Source: Inia geoffrensis | Taxonomy: Eukaryota; Chordata; Mammalia; Artiodactyla; Iniidae | Length of the DNA stretch: 64,000 nt | NCBI GenBank assembly: GCA_036417435.1 | Contig: CM070899.1 | Location: 148,318,237-148,382,236 of the forward strand | Reading direction: 5' to 3' | Shown: positions 1 through 11,029 of the stretch, in pieces | Position numbering within the stretch: the stretch's first letter is position 1 | How the letters are laid out: each line of letters begins with the position of its first letter | Notes under the pieces: model-generated | Databases searched by the model: none | What the model saw: only the letters and a program-made list of their open reading frames with translations | Told to the model about the DNA's origin: nothing | Program-made: the position numbers and the translations under genes

Positions 1-71
1 GCCCAAGTATATATTGTGTTATACCCCTTGCCACCTGACTTGCTTTATGCTTTGAGCTAAAGCATGACAAC

Positions 72-449
72 TGTTATGGGCTGACTTGTGTCCCTGCAAA
101 ATTCATATGTTGAAGTCCCAATCCTAGTACCCCAGAATATGAATGTGGAGATAAGGTCTGTGAAGAAGTGATGAAGTTAAAATGAAGTCATTGGGGTGGG
201 CCCTAATTCAATATGATCGGTGCCCTTCTAAGAAGAGGACATTTGGACACAGGCACAGAGAAAAGACCATGTGAAGATGCAGTGTGAAGACAGCCATCTA
301 CAAGCCAAGAAGAGAGACCTTGGAAGAAACCAACTCTGCCAACTTGTGGCTGTGGACTTCTCGCCTCCATAACTGGGAGAAATGTTCCTGTTGTTTAAGC
401 CACCCAGTCTTGAGATATTTTGTTATGGTGGCCCTAGCAAATTCATACA
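72..449 (+). mobile_element. MLT1-type MaLR solo LTR
   Basis: This is a long terminal repeat of the mammalian MaLR (ERVL-related) group. It begins TGTTATGGGCTGA and ends in ...CTAGCAAATTCATACA, matching the MLT1 pattern of a TGTTATGG start and a TAATACA-like end. Internal landmarks are a CAAAATTCATATGTTGAAG block, a GGTGGGCCCTAAT block, and a tract reading GTTGTTTAAGCCACCCAGTC near the 3' side. No internal retroviral sequence lies on either side, so it is a solo LTR left by recombination. Small open frames across it are chance. The exact MLT1 subfamily is not resolved. Confidence 0.85.
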
Positions 450-1055
450 GCAACTACTTAATGGAGCCAAAATGATGCCCATGGAATCAGGCATAGCTTT
501 GGAGCATATTAGGAATAGGAAGGAGAGAATGAGCAGGAAAAGAGAATCAGTCCCTTCTCTGGAGCAACCCAGCTAATGCCTGGGTCAGACTCTTTTTAAA
601 ATATATATGAAAATGTACTTCTGTGACTCCACTCTGGACCCTTGAGCCAAATTCATCTCTTCATTCCACATGAACTAACAAACCTGTAAAAGAGCGTTCA
701 TAACTCTGAGCCCCTCCAGCTACAGCTGTCTTATAAACCAACACCCTCTTCCCAGCCTACATTTCGAAATTCATTCTGGACTTAGCTCATTTTCTTGCAT
801 CCAATTTGGAATGTCCCTTGTCACATTGCCTTTTGTGGCTTCCTTTCACTGGATCCTGATCTCCTGCCTGGGGTCTGGTGACTAACCAGGGTGACCCTGT
901 AATATAAATTAGATTTTTCTTTAATGGTCAGAGAGCATCAAAGTGGTTTTACATCAGGACCCTCTGTGGATGGAACAATGCCTATGAGCTGTCTTTTTCT
1001 TTTAAATAATAGAAAGGACAGGCAATATATTAAAGTAGTCATGGAACATACAGCA
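450..1055. other. No gene or repeat recognised
   Basis: Mixed-composition DNA. No open frame here looks like a protein, and I recognise no repeat. It may be ancestral single-copy sequence. Confidence 0.5.
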
Positions 1056-1059
1056 GTAC

Positions 1060-1430
1060 TGTAAGGGTAATAGCAGTATTAAATAAAAAGAAAAAAATCT
1101 CAAGTTCTTCATCCCATAGCAACTTAATTATTAATTTTCCATGTCCTCTCTACATAAATATTTTACACTTGTAATCATAGAAGAAATACAATTTTACTTT
1201 GCTTTTCTCACTTACATCACAGTGCAGATGGTTTTCTTTATTGCTCAGTGATCTCAGTGATTACTTTTAGTGCCTTCATAGTATTACATATAAATGGATA
1301 TACCTTGCCTTTAATATTATTGGGCATTCAGGCTGTTTAAAAATCTCTGCTGTTTTGAAAAATGCTGAAATGAACATATTTATGAAAATAATGTTTTCTG
1401 TCCTTAGGGTTACTTTCCATACGAAATTAA
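1060..1430 (-). mobile_element. Old L1 fragment, probable
   Basis: An AT-rich stretch whose plus-strand reading resembles the antisense of an old mammalian L1. Phrases such as a 'gggcattcaggctg' segment and 'gctgaaatgaacat' correspond to decayed versions of the L1 block that reads 'ggacatttaggttgcttcc...aatgaacatt' in the younger copies of this window. It is strongly diverged and its borders are soft. From 1431 to 1720 the sequence is AT-rich and unassigned. Confidence 0.45.
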
Positions 1431-2311
1431 CAAGTCAAAAAATCTGATATTTTCTATAATTTTAAAAGCATAACAAATCTTCAAAATAACTTGCCATTTA
1501 CATTTCTTCTAGCAATGTATGAATGTACAACTTTCATTTAAACCTCATGTGAAATTGGTGTTATCATTATTTTTCATTTTTTAGTAAAAAATGAAATATG
1601 ACTTCACGTTTGTTTTGATCATAATTCTTTGATCAAAATGTTCTATTTTATACCTCCTCTAATTTGTGAATTTACATTCATATTAAGAGGTAGATAAAGC
1701 CATGGTAGGGTGTAATGAATATTCAATACTCACTATCTGCCAGTTTACCAGGGATTTTATACTTGCTACTATATTTTTTTTAATTTTTGAAATTTATTTA
1801 TTTTTTATGCAACTTCTTATTAGTTATCTATTTTATACATATTAGTGTATATATGTCAATCCCAATCTCCCAATTCATCACGCCACCCACCCCCAGCCAC
1901 TTTCCCCCCTTGGTGTCCATACGTTTGTTCTCTACATCTGTGTCTCTATTTGTGCCATGCAAACCGGTTCGTCTATACCATTTTTCTAGGTTCCACATAT
2001 ATGCGATAATATATTTGCTTTTCTCTTTCTGAGTTACTTCACTCTGTATGACAGTTTCTAGAGCCATACACATCTCAAAAAATGACACAATTTTGTTCCT
2101 TTTTATGGCTGAGTAATATTCCACTGTATATATATACCACACCTTCTTTATCCATTCATCTGTTGATGGGCATTTAGGTTGCTTCCATGACCTGTCTATT
2201 GTAAATAGTGCTGTAATGAACATTAGGGCTCATGTGTCTTTTTGAATTATGGTTTTCTCTGGGTATATGCCCAGTAGTGGGATTGCTGGGTCATATGGTA
2301 ATTCTATTTTT

Positions 2312-2529
2312 CGTTTTCTTTGGTTTTTGGGGGGTTTTCTTGTTTGTTTTTTTGTGGTACCCGGGCCTCTCCCATTGTGGAGCACAGGCTCCGGAAGCGC
2401 AGGCTCAGCGGCCACGGCTCACGGGCCCAGCCGCTCTGCAGCACGTGGGATCTTCCCGGACCAGGGCACGAGCCCGCGTCCCCTGCATTGGCAGGCGAAC
2501 TCTCAACCACTGCACCAACCAGGGAAGCC
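2312..2529 (-). mobile_element. CHR-type SINE inside L1 copy 1
   Basis: A cetacean tRNA-derived SINE, head at 2529 and degenerate A-rich tail (T/G-rich on the plus strand) at about 2312-2350. It sits between 8-bp copies of CTATTTTT (2304-2311 and 2530-2537), placing it in the ORF2 3' part of the L1. It is younger than that L1. The body is recognisable (GAGAGGCCCGGGTACC in sense), but the tRNA-like head is worn. Confidence 0.93.
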
Positions 2530-3258
2530 CTATTTTTAGTTTTTTAAGGAACCTCCATACTGCTCTCCATAGTAGCTGTATCCATTTACATTCCCACCAA
2601 CAGTGCAAGAGGGTTCCCTTTTCTCCACACCCTCTCCAGCATTTGTTACTTGTAGATTTTCTGATGATGCCCATTCTAACCGGTGTGAGGTGATACCTCA
2701 TTGTAGTTTTGATTTGCATTTCTCTAATAATTAGTGATGTTGAGCAGCTTTTCATGGGCTTCTTGGTCATCTGTATGTCTTCTTTGGAGAAACGTCTATT
2801 TAGGTCTTCTGCCCATTTATAGATTGGGTTGTTTGTTCTTTTAATATTGAGCTGTAGGAGCTGTTTATATATTTTCAAGATTAACCCTTTGTTGATTTGT
2901 TGCAAATATTTTCTCCCATTCTGAGGGTTGTCTTTTCATCTTGTTTATGGTTTCCTTCACTGTGCAAAAGCTTTTAAGTTTCATTAGGTCCCATTTGTTT
3001 ATTTTTGTTTTTATTTCCATTAGTCTAGGAGGTGGATCAAAATGATCATGCTGTGATTTATGTCAAAGAGTGTTCTTCCTATGTTTTCCTCTAAGAATTT
3101 TAGTGTCCAGTCTTACATTTAGGTCTCTAACACATTTTGAGTTTATTTTTGTGTATGGTGATAGGGAGTGTGCTAATTTCATTCTTTTACAGGTAGCTTT
3201 CCATTTTTCCCAGCACCACATATTGAAGAGAGTGTCTTCTCTCCATTGTATATCTTTT

Positions 3259-3468
3259 TTTTTTTTTTTTTTTTTTTGCGGTACATGGGCCACTCACTGT
3301 CGTGGCCTCTCCCGTTGCGGAAAACAGGCTCTGGATGTGCAGGCTCAGTGGCCGTGGCTCACAGGCCCAGCCGCTCTGCGGAATGTGGGATCTTCCCAGA
3401 TCAGGGCACAAACCCGTGTCCCCTGCATCAGCAGGTGGACTCTCAACCACTGCCCCACCAGGGAAGCC
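3259..3468 (-). mobile_element. CHR-type SINE inside L1 copy 1, second insertion
   Basis: A second SINE in the same orientation, with a long T tract (plus strand) as its tail. Its target-site duplication is a perfect 18 bp, CTCCATTGTATATCTTTT, at 3241-3258 and 3469-3486. It splits the L1 ORF2. The perfect duplication argues that this is one of the younger insertions in the window. Confidence 0.96.
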
Positions 3469-6288
3469 CTCCATTGTATATCTTTTCAACCTTTGTCATA
3501 TATTAGTTGACCATATGTGCATCGGTTTTTATCTGGGCTTTCTATCCTGGTCTATATTTCTGCTTTTGTGCCAGTACCATATTGTCTTGATTACTGTAGC
3601 TTTGTAGTATAGTCTGAAGTCAGGGAGTCTGATTCCCCCAGCTCCATTTTTTCCCCTCAAGACTGGTTTGGCTATTTGAGGTCTTTTGTGTCTCCCTACA
3701 AATTTTAAGATTTTTTGTTCTAGTTCTGTAAAAAATGCCATTGGTAATTTGAAAGGGATTGCATTGAAGCTGTAGATTGCTTTGGGTAGTATAGTCATTT
3801 TCACAATATTGATTCTTCCAATCCAAGAACATGGTATATCTCTCCATCTGTATCATCTTTAATTTCTTTCATCAGTGTCTTATAGTTTTCTGCATACAGG
3901 TCTTTGGTCCCCCTAGGTAGGTTTATTCCTAGGTATTTTATTCTTTTTGTTGCAGTAGTAAATGGGAGTGTTTCCTTAATTTCTGTTTCAGATTTTTTAA
4001 TCATTAGTGTATAGGAATGCAATAGATTTTTGTGCACTAATTTTGTATCCTGAAAATTTACCAGATTCATTGATTAGCTCTAGTAGTTTTCTGGTGGCAT
4101 CTTTAGGATTTTCTATGTATAGTATCATGTCATATGCAAACAATGACAGTTTTACTTCTTCTTTTCCAATTTGTGTTTTCTTTTATTTCTTTTTCTTGTC
4201 TGATTGCCGTGGCTAGGACTTCCAAAACTAGGTTGAATAATAGTGGTGAGAGTGGACATCCTTGTCTTGTTCCTGATCTTAGAGGAAATGTTTTCAGCTT
4301 TTCACCATTGAGAATGATGTTTGCTGTGGGTTTGTCTTATACGGCCTCTATTATGGTGACGTAGGTTCCCTCTATGCACACTTTCTGGAGTGTTTTTATC
4401 ATAAATGGTGTTGAATTTTGTCAAAAGCTTTTTCTGCATCTATTGAGATGATCATAGGGTTTTTCTCCTTCAATTTGTTAATTTGGTGTATCACATTGAT
4501 TGATTTGCACATATTGAAGAATCCTTGCATCCCTGGGATAAATCCCACATCATCATAGTGTTTGATCCTTTTTATGTGTTGTTGGATTCTGTTTGCTAGT
4601 ATTTTGTTGAGGATTTCTGCATCTATATTCATCAGTGATATTGGTCTGTAATTTTCTTTTTTTGTAGTAACTTTCTCTGGTTTTGGTATCAGGGTGATGG
4701 TGGCCTCAGAATGAGTTTGGGAGCGTTCCTTCCTCTGCAAGTTTTTGGAAGAGTTTGAGAAGGATGGGTGTTAGCTCTTCTTTAAATATTTGATAGAATT
4801 CACCTGTGAAGCCATCTGATCCTGGACTTTTGTTTGTTGGAAGAATTTTAATCACAGTTTCAATTTCATTACTTGTGATTTGTCTGTTCATATTTTCTTT
4901 TTCTTTCTGGTTCGGTCTTGGAAGGTTGTACCTTTCTAAGAATTTGTCTATTTCTTCCAGGTTGTCCATTGTATTGGCATAGAGTTGCTTGTAGTAGTCT
5001 CTTAGGATGCTTTGTATTTCTGAGGTGTCTGTTGTAACTTCTCTTGTTTCATTTCTAAGTTTATTGATTTGAGTCTTCTCCCTCTTTTTCTTGATGATTC
5101 TGGCTAATGGTTTATCAATTTTGTTTATCTTCTCACAGAGCCAGCTTTTAGTTTTATTGACCTTTGCTATTGTTTCTTTATTTCTATTTCATTTACTTCT
5201 GCTCTGATCTTTATGATTTCTTTCCTTCTGCTAACTTTAGGTTTTGATTGTTCTTCTCTCTCTAGTTCCTTTAGGTTTTAGGCTACATTGTTTATTTGAG
5301 ATTTTTCTTGTTTCCTGAGGTAGGCTTATATTGCTATAAACATCCCTCTTAGAACTGCTTTTGCTGCATCCCATAGGTTTTGGATCATTGTGTTTTCACT
5401 GTCATTTGTCTCTAGGTATTTTTTGATTTCCTCTTTGATTTCTTCAGTGATCTCTTGGTTATTTAGTAATGTATTATTTAGCCTCCATGTGTTTGTGTTT
5501 TTTACATATTTTCCCTGTAATTGATTTCTAATCTCATAGCATTGTGGTCAGAAAAGATGACTGATATGATTTCAATTTTCTTAAATTTACTGAGGTTTGA
5601 TTTGTGATCCAACATGTGATCTATTCTTGATAATTTTCCATGTCCACTTGAGAAGAATGTGTAATTTGCTCTTTTTGGATGAAATGTCCTATAAATCTCA
5701 ATTAAATCTATCTTGTATATTGTGTCATGTAAAGCTTGTGTTTCCTTATTAACTTTCTGTTTGGATGATCTGTCCATTGGTGTAAGTGAGGTGTTAAAGT
5801 CCCCCAATGTTATTGTGTTACTGTCGATTTCCTCTTTTATAGCTGTTAGCAGTTGCCTTATGTATTGAGGTGCTCCTATGTGGGTGCATATACATTTATA
5901 ATTATTATATCTTCTTGTTGGACTGATTGCTTGATCATTATGTAGTGTCCTTTCTTGTCTCTTGTAACATTCTTTATTTTAAAGTCTATTTTTTCTGATA
6001 TGAGTATTGCTACTACAGCTTTCTTTTGATTTCCATTTGAATGGAATATCTTTTTACATATCCTCACTTTCAGTCCGTGTGTTTCCCTAGGTCTGAAGGG
6101 GGTCTCTTTTAGACAGCAGTTTCTATTGGTCCTGTTTTTGTATCCATTCAGTGAGCCTGTGTCTTTTGGTTGGAGAATTTAATACATTTATGTTTAAGGT
6201 AGTTATTGGTATGTATGTTCCTATTACCATTTTCTTAATTGTTATGGGTTTGTTTTGGTAGGTCCTTTTCTTCTCTTGTGTTTCCCAC

Positions 6289-7188
6289 TTAGAGAAGTTC
6301 CTTTAGCATTTGCTGTAGAGCTGGTTTAGTGGTGCTGAACTCTCTTAGCTTTTGCTTGTCTGTAAAGCTTTTGATTTCTCCACTGAATCTGAATGAGATC
6401 CTTGCCAGGTAGAGTAATCATTGTTGTAGGCTCTTCCCTTTCATCACTTTAAATATATCATGCCACTCCCTTCTGACCTGTAGAGTTTCTGCTGAGAAAT
6501 CAGCTGTTAACCTAATGGGAGCTCCCTTGTATATTATTTGTCATTTTTCCCTGTTGTTTTCAATACTTTTTCTTTGTCTTTAATTTTTGTCAGTAGATTA
6601 CTATGTGTCTTGGCATATTTCTCCTTGGCTTTATCCTGCCTGGGACTCACTATGCTTCCTGGACGTGGGTGGCTATTTCCTTTCCCATGTTAGGGAAGTT
6701 TTTGATTAAAATCTCTTCAAATATTTTCTCGGGTCCTTTCTCTCTCTCTTCTCCTTCTGGGACCCCTATAATGCGAATGTTGTTGCATTTAATGTTGTCC
6801 CAGAGGTCTCTTAGGCTGACTTCATTTCTTTTCATTCTTTTTCTTTATTCTGTTCCGTGGCAATGAATTCCACCATTCTGTCTTCCAAGTCACTTATCTG
6901 TTCTTCTGCCTCAGTTTTTCTGCTATTGATTCCTTCTACTGTATTTTTCATTTCAGTTATTGTATTGTTCATCTCTGTTTGTTTGTTCTTTCATTCTTCT
7001 AGGTCTTTCTTAAACATTTCTTGCATCTTCTAGATCTTTGCCTCCATTCTTTCTCCAAAGTCCTGGATCATCTTCACTATCATTATTCTGAATTCTTTTT
7101 CTGGAAGGTTACCTATCTCCACTTCATTTAGTTGCTTTTCTGGGGTTTTATCGTGTTTCCTCTGGTACATAGCTCTCTGCCTTTTCAT
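6289..7188 (-). pseudogene. L1 ORF1 pseudogene (RNA-binding coiled-coil protein), copy 1
   Basis: The ORF1 region spans 900 nt from ATGAAAAG (7188) to a TAA at 6289, the same length as in copy 2. ORF1p forms trimers through an N-terminal coiled coil and binds L1 RNA through an RRM and a C-terminal domain. The RRM part is still readable at 6835-6650 (LRDLWDNIK, IIGVPEGEE, NFPNMGKE). Frameshifts and stops elsewhere make it non-functional. Confidence 0.85.
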
Positions 7189-8364
7189 CTTGTCTATCTT
7201 TCTGTGAATGTGGTTTTTATTCCACAGGTGCAGGATCGTAGTTCTTCTTGCTTCTACTGTCTGCCCTCTCGTGGATGAGGCTATCTAAGAGGCTTGTGCA
7301 AGTTTCCTGATGGGCGGGACTGGTGGGTTGTAGAGCTGGGTGTTGCTCTGGTGGGCAGCGCTCAGTAAAACTTTAATACTCTTGTCTGCTGATGGGTGTG
7401 GCTGGGTTCCCTCCATCTTGTTTGTTTCACCTGAGGGACCCAACACTGGAGCCTACCTAGGCTCTTTGGTGGGGCTAATGGTCGACTCTGGGATGGCTTA
7501 CGCCAAGGAGTACTTCCCAGAACTTCTGCTGGCAGTGTCCTTGTCCCCATGGTGAGCCACAGCCACCCCCCACCTCTGCAGGAGACCCTTCAACACTAGC
7601 AGGTAGGTCTGGTTCAGTCTCCCCTGAGGTCACTGCTCCTTCCCCTGGGTCCTGACGCACACACATGCCCTCCAAGAGTGGAGTCTCTGTTTCCCCCAGT
7701 CCTGTTGAATTCCTGCAATCAAATCCCAGTAGTCTTCAAAGTCTGATTCTTTAGGAATTCCTCCTCCCATTGCCGGACCCCCACATTGGGATGCCTCACG
7801 TGGGGCTCAGGACTTTCACTCCAGTGGGTGGACTTCTGTGGTATAAGTGTTCTGCAGTTTGTGAGTCACCCACCCAGCAATTATGGGATTTGATTTTATT
7901 GTGATTGTGCCCCTCCTACCATCTCACTGTGGTTTCTCCTTTGTCTTTGGATGTGGGGTATCTTTTTTAGTGAGTTTCAGCGTCTTCCTGTCAATGACTG
8001 TTCAGCATTTAGTTGTGATTCCGGTGCTCTCGCAAGAGGGAGTGAGCTCACCTCCTCCTACTCTGCCATCTTGAGCTAATCTCCCTACACTTGCTGCTCT
8101 TTAATCTTCGCAATGACCTCTTATTACTTCATAATTGAGTCACCAGAGACTTTGTATAGTTAAGGAACTGTCCAGAATTACATGTCTAATAGGTCAAGGA
8201 GCGGAATTAAAACTCAGAACTGTCTCCATTTAGGAACTGACTGATAATGTTAGAAAATTGATTTATAGACATCAAAGCATTGACACATAGGTTCACACCA
8301 GTCCAGAAGCTGAGACTGACCTGTGAGTAGTTAAAATACAGTATCTGTGCCCAGAACTCAGATA

Positions 8365-8450
8365 TTCCAATACAGTGAGTCTGGAGTGTGGCCTAGAAAT
8401 CTGCATTTTTAACTAACACTCCAGGTGATATTCATCATCGGGCAAGATTT
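8365..8450 (+). mobile_element. MER5A-like hAT-Charlie relic, first copy
   Basis: A short non-autonomous hAT DNA transposon relic. The segment 'tagaaatctgcatttttaac' followed by 'actccaggtgatattcatca' corresponds to the MER5A 3' half. The termini are not clear. Confidence 0.5.
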
Positions 8451-8462
8451 GCATGTGGCATT

Positions 8463-8640
8463 TGTCAGTAGTGTCTACTCTTAGCTCTCAGAATCGTGTA
8501 TAGAGTCTTGTAAAACCTACAGATCTTGGAACCCCACTCCAAACCTACTGAATAAAGTCTCTTAAAGTGGGGCTCAAGAGTCTGCCTTATTAGCCACACC
8601 TCCCAGGGTATTCGTACCAAGCAGACACACAGAGCTCCTC
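8463..8640 (+). mobile_element. MER5A-like hAT-Charlie relic, second copy
   Basis: Contains 'ccccactccaaacctactga', then 'aaagtggggctcaagagtct', then 'cctcccagggtattcgtacc'. These match the MER5A order of a CCCCAGACCTACTGAATCAG-like block, a GTGGGGCCCA block and a CCAGGTGAT block. It lies directly after another partial copy. Confidence 0.55.
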
Positions 8641-8854
8641 AGTGGCATTTGGGAAGCCCCACACACAAGGATGTCACTTTTATTGCCCTTTGGGTCTATG
8701 TCATGTGATCCTGTATTAAGTGAAGGTCTTTTGTAGAAAGTCTTTAGTTAATTAAATAGAAGCCTCTGGAATGAGGTGCCAGAGGGCCTGGTACACCGGT
8801 AACTGAGTCTGCTTTCCTTTTTAGAATCTCCCTAAAGATCACTCTTAAGAACTC

Positions 8855-8990
8855 TGAAGGGAGGGAGGTTCAAGAGGGAAGGGGATATGGGGATATATGT
8901 ATGCATGTGGCTGATTCACTTTGCTGTGCAACAGAAACTAACACAGTATTGTGAAGCAATTATATTCCAATAAAGATCTACTTAAAAGAC
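8855..8990 (+). mobile_element. 5'-truncated L1 3' end
   Basis: About 130 bp of the L1 3' UTR used by copies 3, 5 and 6: 'gatatggggatatatgtatg', 'gctgattcactttgctgtgc', and an end of 'ccaataaagatc'. The tail is nearly absent and the target-site duplication is uncertain (a CTTAARA pair at best). It cannot code for anything. Confidence 0.8.
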
Positions 8991-9776
8991 CCTATAATTT
9001 ATTATATTTCTTAAATACACTCATGCATCTTAGTTCTTACATATGTTAAAATTGTATTTCCTTCTTGCTGCCAAAAAAAAAAGTGCCTGCTCTCATGACA
9101 AGGCATGTTTCTAAAATCACCCTCCTTCTCTCCCCTCAGTAGTTGTTATATTCACACTTTGGATGAAGAACCTAAGATAACGGTCTAATTTGGATTAATA
9201 GGATAATTACCATGTGACAAAGCAATGCCAAATAACGTGAGGAACTGCTTTGTGAGAGAGTTCTTAGTCTGACAAAGGTTTGTTTTCAGGTATGCAACCT
9301 GAATTTCCAGCTTCAGAATTATTTCCCAGGCTTCTGATGAAATTTATATTTAAACATATGATGCAACCTTGCCATTTTAAGAGTCAAGTTTGAACTCTCT
9401 AGTGGAATCTTTCTGTCATTCCTCAGGCTTTGCTGAGGCAGCTGAATTACCACCTCAACCTTGTTGATACCCCCAAGTGCAGCTTCCCAAAAATGAGGAG
9501 GGAGAATCTCGAATCTGCGAGTGGGAGAAATGCATCCCGCCTCTAGGGCTCACGCCTGTATTCACCAGGACATCCTGCACGCTCTCTGGTGATTGTCAGT
9601 TTATGTGTTTCTCATCCCTATTAAGCTGTGAGCTCCATCAACATCAAGGGCTGTGCAGTCATTCTTTGAAAATAATGACAGAACATCTTCAACAACTAAC
9701 AGCTTTGGAGCCATTAGGGTTCCACAGGTGCTGTGCTGGCATCTATTAGTCACGTTTCAGGGAAAAGAGAATGTGA
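8991..9776. other. No gene; unassigned DNA
   Basis: Holds an A10 run at about 9073 and a weak L2-like phrase at 9600-9660 ('aagctgtgagctccatcaac'). I see no protein-like frame. The 90- and 108-codon frames between 9477 and 9979 show no family resemblance. Confidence 0.5.
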
Positions 9777-9870
9777 CAGAGGAAGGTAAAGAAATTTGCC
9801 AGAGCCAATGCTTAGTAAGTGGCAGACCCTGGGATTCTAATTCTAAACTGACTGCAAAGCCTGAGGGATC
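9777..9870 (-). repeat. MIR fragment
   Basis: Contains 'aatttgccagagccaatgct' and 'tagtaagtggcagaccctgg'. The second is close to the antisense MIR core 'tagtaagtggcagagccggg'. The borders are approximate. Confidence 0.7.
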
Positions 9871-10264
9871 ACCTTTTGTTTTGTATCACCACTACCTGAC
9901 CCAGAGTAGGTACATAGTAGGTATTAAACACACTGAATTATCGAGGAGCTGCCCTCTGCTGGATACTGTGCTCAGCTAGTCACAGACACTATCAACACCC
10001 AGAATCTAACCACCCCACTTCCATGTGGGGCTTGCCTGTGAAGACAGTGGCCACTCTGAGATAGCTGTAGGGTAAACTGGCTCTGACCCATTTGGGACTG
10101 GCTCCACATTTCAGTAAAACTCAAGGCTTCCATTACCTGAATGAATCCTTTCTTTTTCTCTTCCCTCCCAATTTCCCTACTCTCCACCTTATTATGGGCT
10201 CTTTTCCATCTACTTAAACATTTTTCCCTCCCTACTGGAGTCTCCTCAGGATGCATGAAACATA

Positions 10265-10404
10265 TAATGGGCACCTACCACCTGCTTTGTACCTAGCACT
10301 GTTCTCACTTCAGCCCTATGTGGTCCCATGTCCACCACCCACCCCTCTGGGTTCTTTCCCAGCCACTATGAAGAGGGGTGCTTGTGCTGCCCAGGGTCAC
10401 AGCC
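10265..10404 (-). repeat. MIR-like fragment, antisense
   Basis: Begins 'gggcacctaccacctgcttt' and later reads 'gctgcccagggtcacagcc', consistent with the antisense MIR order. It abuts a sense MIR. Confidence 0.4.
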
Positions 10405-10590
10405 TCCTTTTACTTCTTACTATTTTATGACCTGGGACAAGATGCTTAACCCAACTGTGCCTGTTTTCTCATCTTTACTAATGGGATGATAATAACACTG
10501 CTTACTTCATCAGCTTGGGGGAAAGTTAAATGGATTAATATCTGTAATGAACTTATAAAAGTCCTTGGTTTGTAATAAGAGCACCAGCAA
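10405..10590 (+). repeat. MIR fragment
   Basis: Reads 'tatgacctgggacaagatgc', 'gcctgttttctcatctttac', 'gggatgataataacactgc' and 'ttaaatggattaat', which is the sense MIR order from the core into the 3' region. Confidence 0.75.
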
Positions 10591-10986
10591 CATTGGCACA
10601 TTGACCTACTCTAATGCCCTTCTCTTAACGGACCTCAATTTGGGATGCCTGGTATTCTGTGTCCTCTGTAGACTGTCATTCCTTTCTGCTCCCCTTTCTG
10701 ACTCATTCCTCAGCGTTGTATTCCATTTACTTTTTAATTTTCTTCTCTGCCTCTCTTTCACATTTCCTCTGAGTTCTACCTGAGACCACACAAGGATGTA
10801 TTTATATGTACTTGTGCTTCTGTATACAGTCATCAGACCAGTGGAAAAGGGAAAGGTTCGGACAATTTCATGGCTTGCTCTTTTTAACAAAACAGATTTA
10901 TTTTGAGACTGAATTAAGAGAATCAATGACCTGTAGGCACAGTCTCATAAAAAGAATTATAGTTTCACCCAGGTGAATTTGTTTAG

Positions 10987-10988
<2 letters not shown>

Positions 10989-11028
<40 letters not shown>
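10989..11028. repeat. (GT)20 microsatellite
   Basis: Twenty uninterrupted GT units. A further GT-rich patch lies at 11340-11368. Such arrays are usually polymorphic in length. Confidence 0.98.

Positions 11029-11029
<1 letters not shown>

Larger units (their letters stand above)
1986..6240 (-). pseudogene. L1 ORF2 pseudogene (endonuclease/reverse transcriptase), copy 1
   Basis: A decayed ORF2 on the minus strand. It encoded an APE-type endonuclease followed by a non-LTR reverse transcriptase and a C-terminal cysteine-rich region. Recognisable pieces in order: an endonuclease part at 6067-5876; its later part at 5807-5502, with the GDFN block and the SDHN block near its end; RT fingers at 4969-4706 ([23 protein letters not shown]); RT palm at 4740-4399 ([24 protein letters not shown]); C-terminal parts around 3800 and from 2905 to 1986. 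The palm motif FADD reads FAYD at 4140-4129, which removes a metal-binding aspartate. Two SINEs also interrupt it. The start is set by analogy with copy 2. Confidence 0.9.
1771..8088 (-). mobile_element. Full-length cetartiodactyl L1, copy 1, dead
   Basis: A LINE-1 retrotransposon read right to left, from a 5' UTR at 8088 (starting near 'agctcaagatggcagagtag') to an A-rich 3' end at 1771. It is flanked by ACTTGCTRCT (1761-1770 and 8089-8098), an imperfect 10-bp target-site duplication. Without the two inserted SINEs it is about 5.9 kb, the same as the complete copy at 19208. Order on the minus strand: 5' UTR with a GC-richer segment, ORF1, ORF2, and a 3' UTR that contains 'ggacaccaaggggggaaagt' in sense. 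Both ORFs are broken by stops and frameshifts, so it cannot move itself. It shares its UTR type with the 19208 copy and differs from the copies at 13925, 30266, 38067 and 59937. Confidence 0.93.
1721..8225 (-). repeat. MIR SINE split by an L1
   Basis: Two pieces of a degenerate MIR (core-SINE, antisense) flank the L1. The left piece, 1721-1770, contains 'ctatctgccagtttacc', equivalent to the antisense MIR 'ctatgtgccaggcac'. The right piece, 8099-8225, contains 'agttaaggaactgtccagaa' and 'taataggtcaaggagcgga', equivalent to the MIR segment around 'gttaagtaacttgcccaagg'. Removing the L1 and one target-site copy joins them in MIR order. The MIR is therefore older than the L1. Confidence 0.55.

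Noticed and set aside
2232..2905. Open frames of 75-166 codons on both strands
   Set aside because: They are the CHR SINE and the L1 ORF2 3' part read in different frames.
8855..8990. Target-site duplication CTTAARA around the short L1 end
   Set aside because: Too short and imperfect to be convincing; I left the borders approximate.
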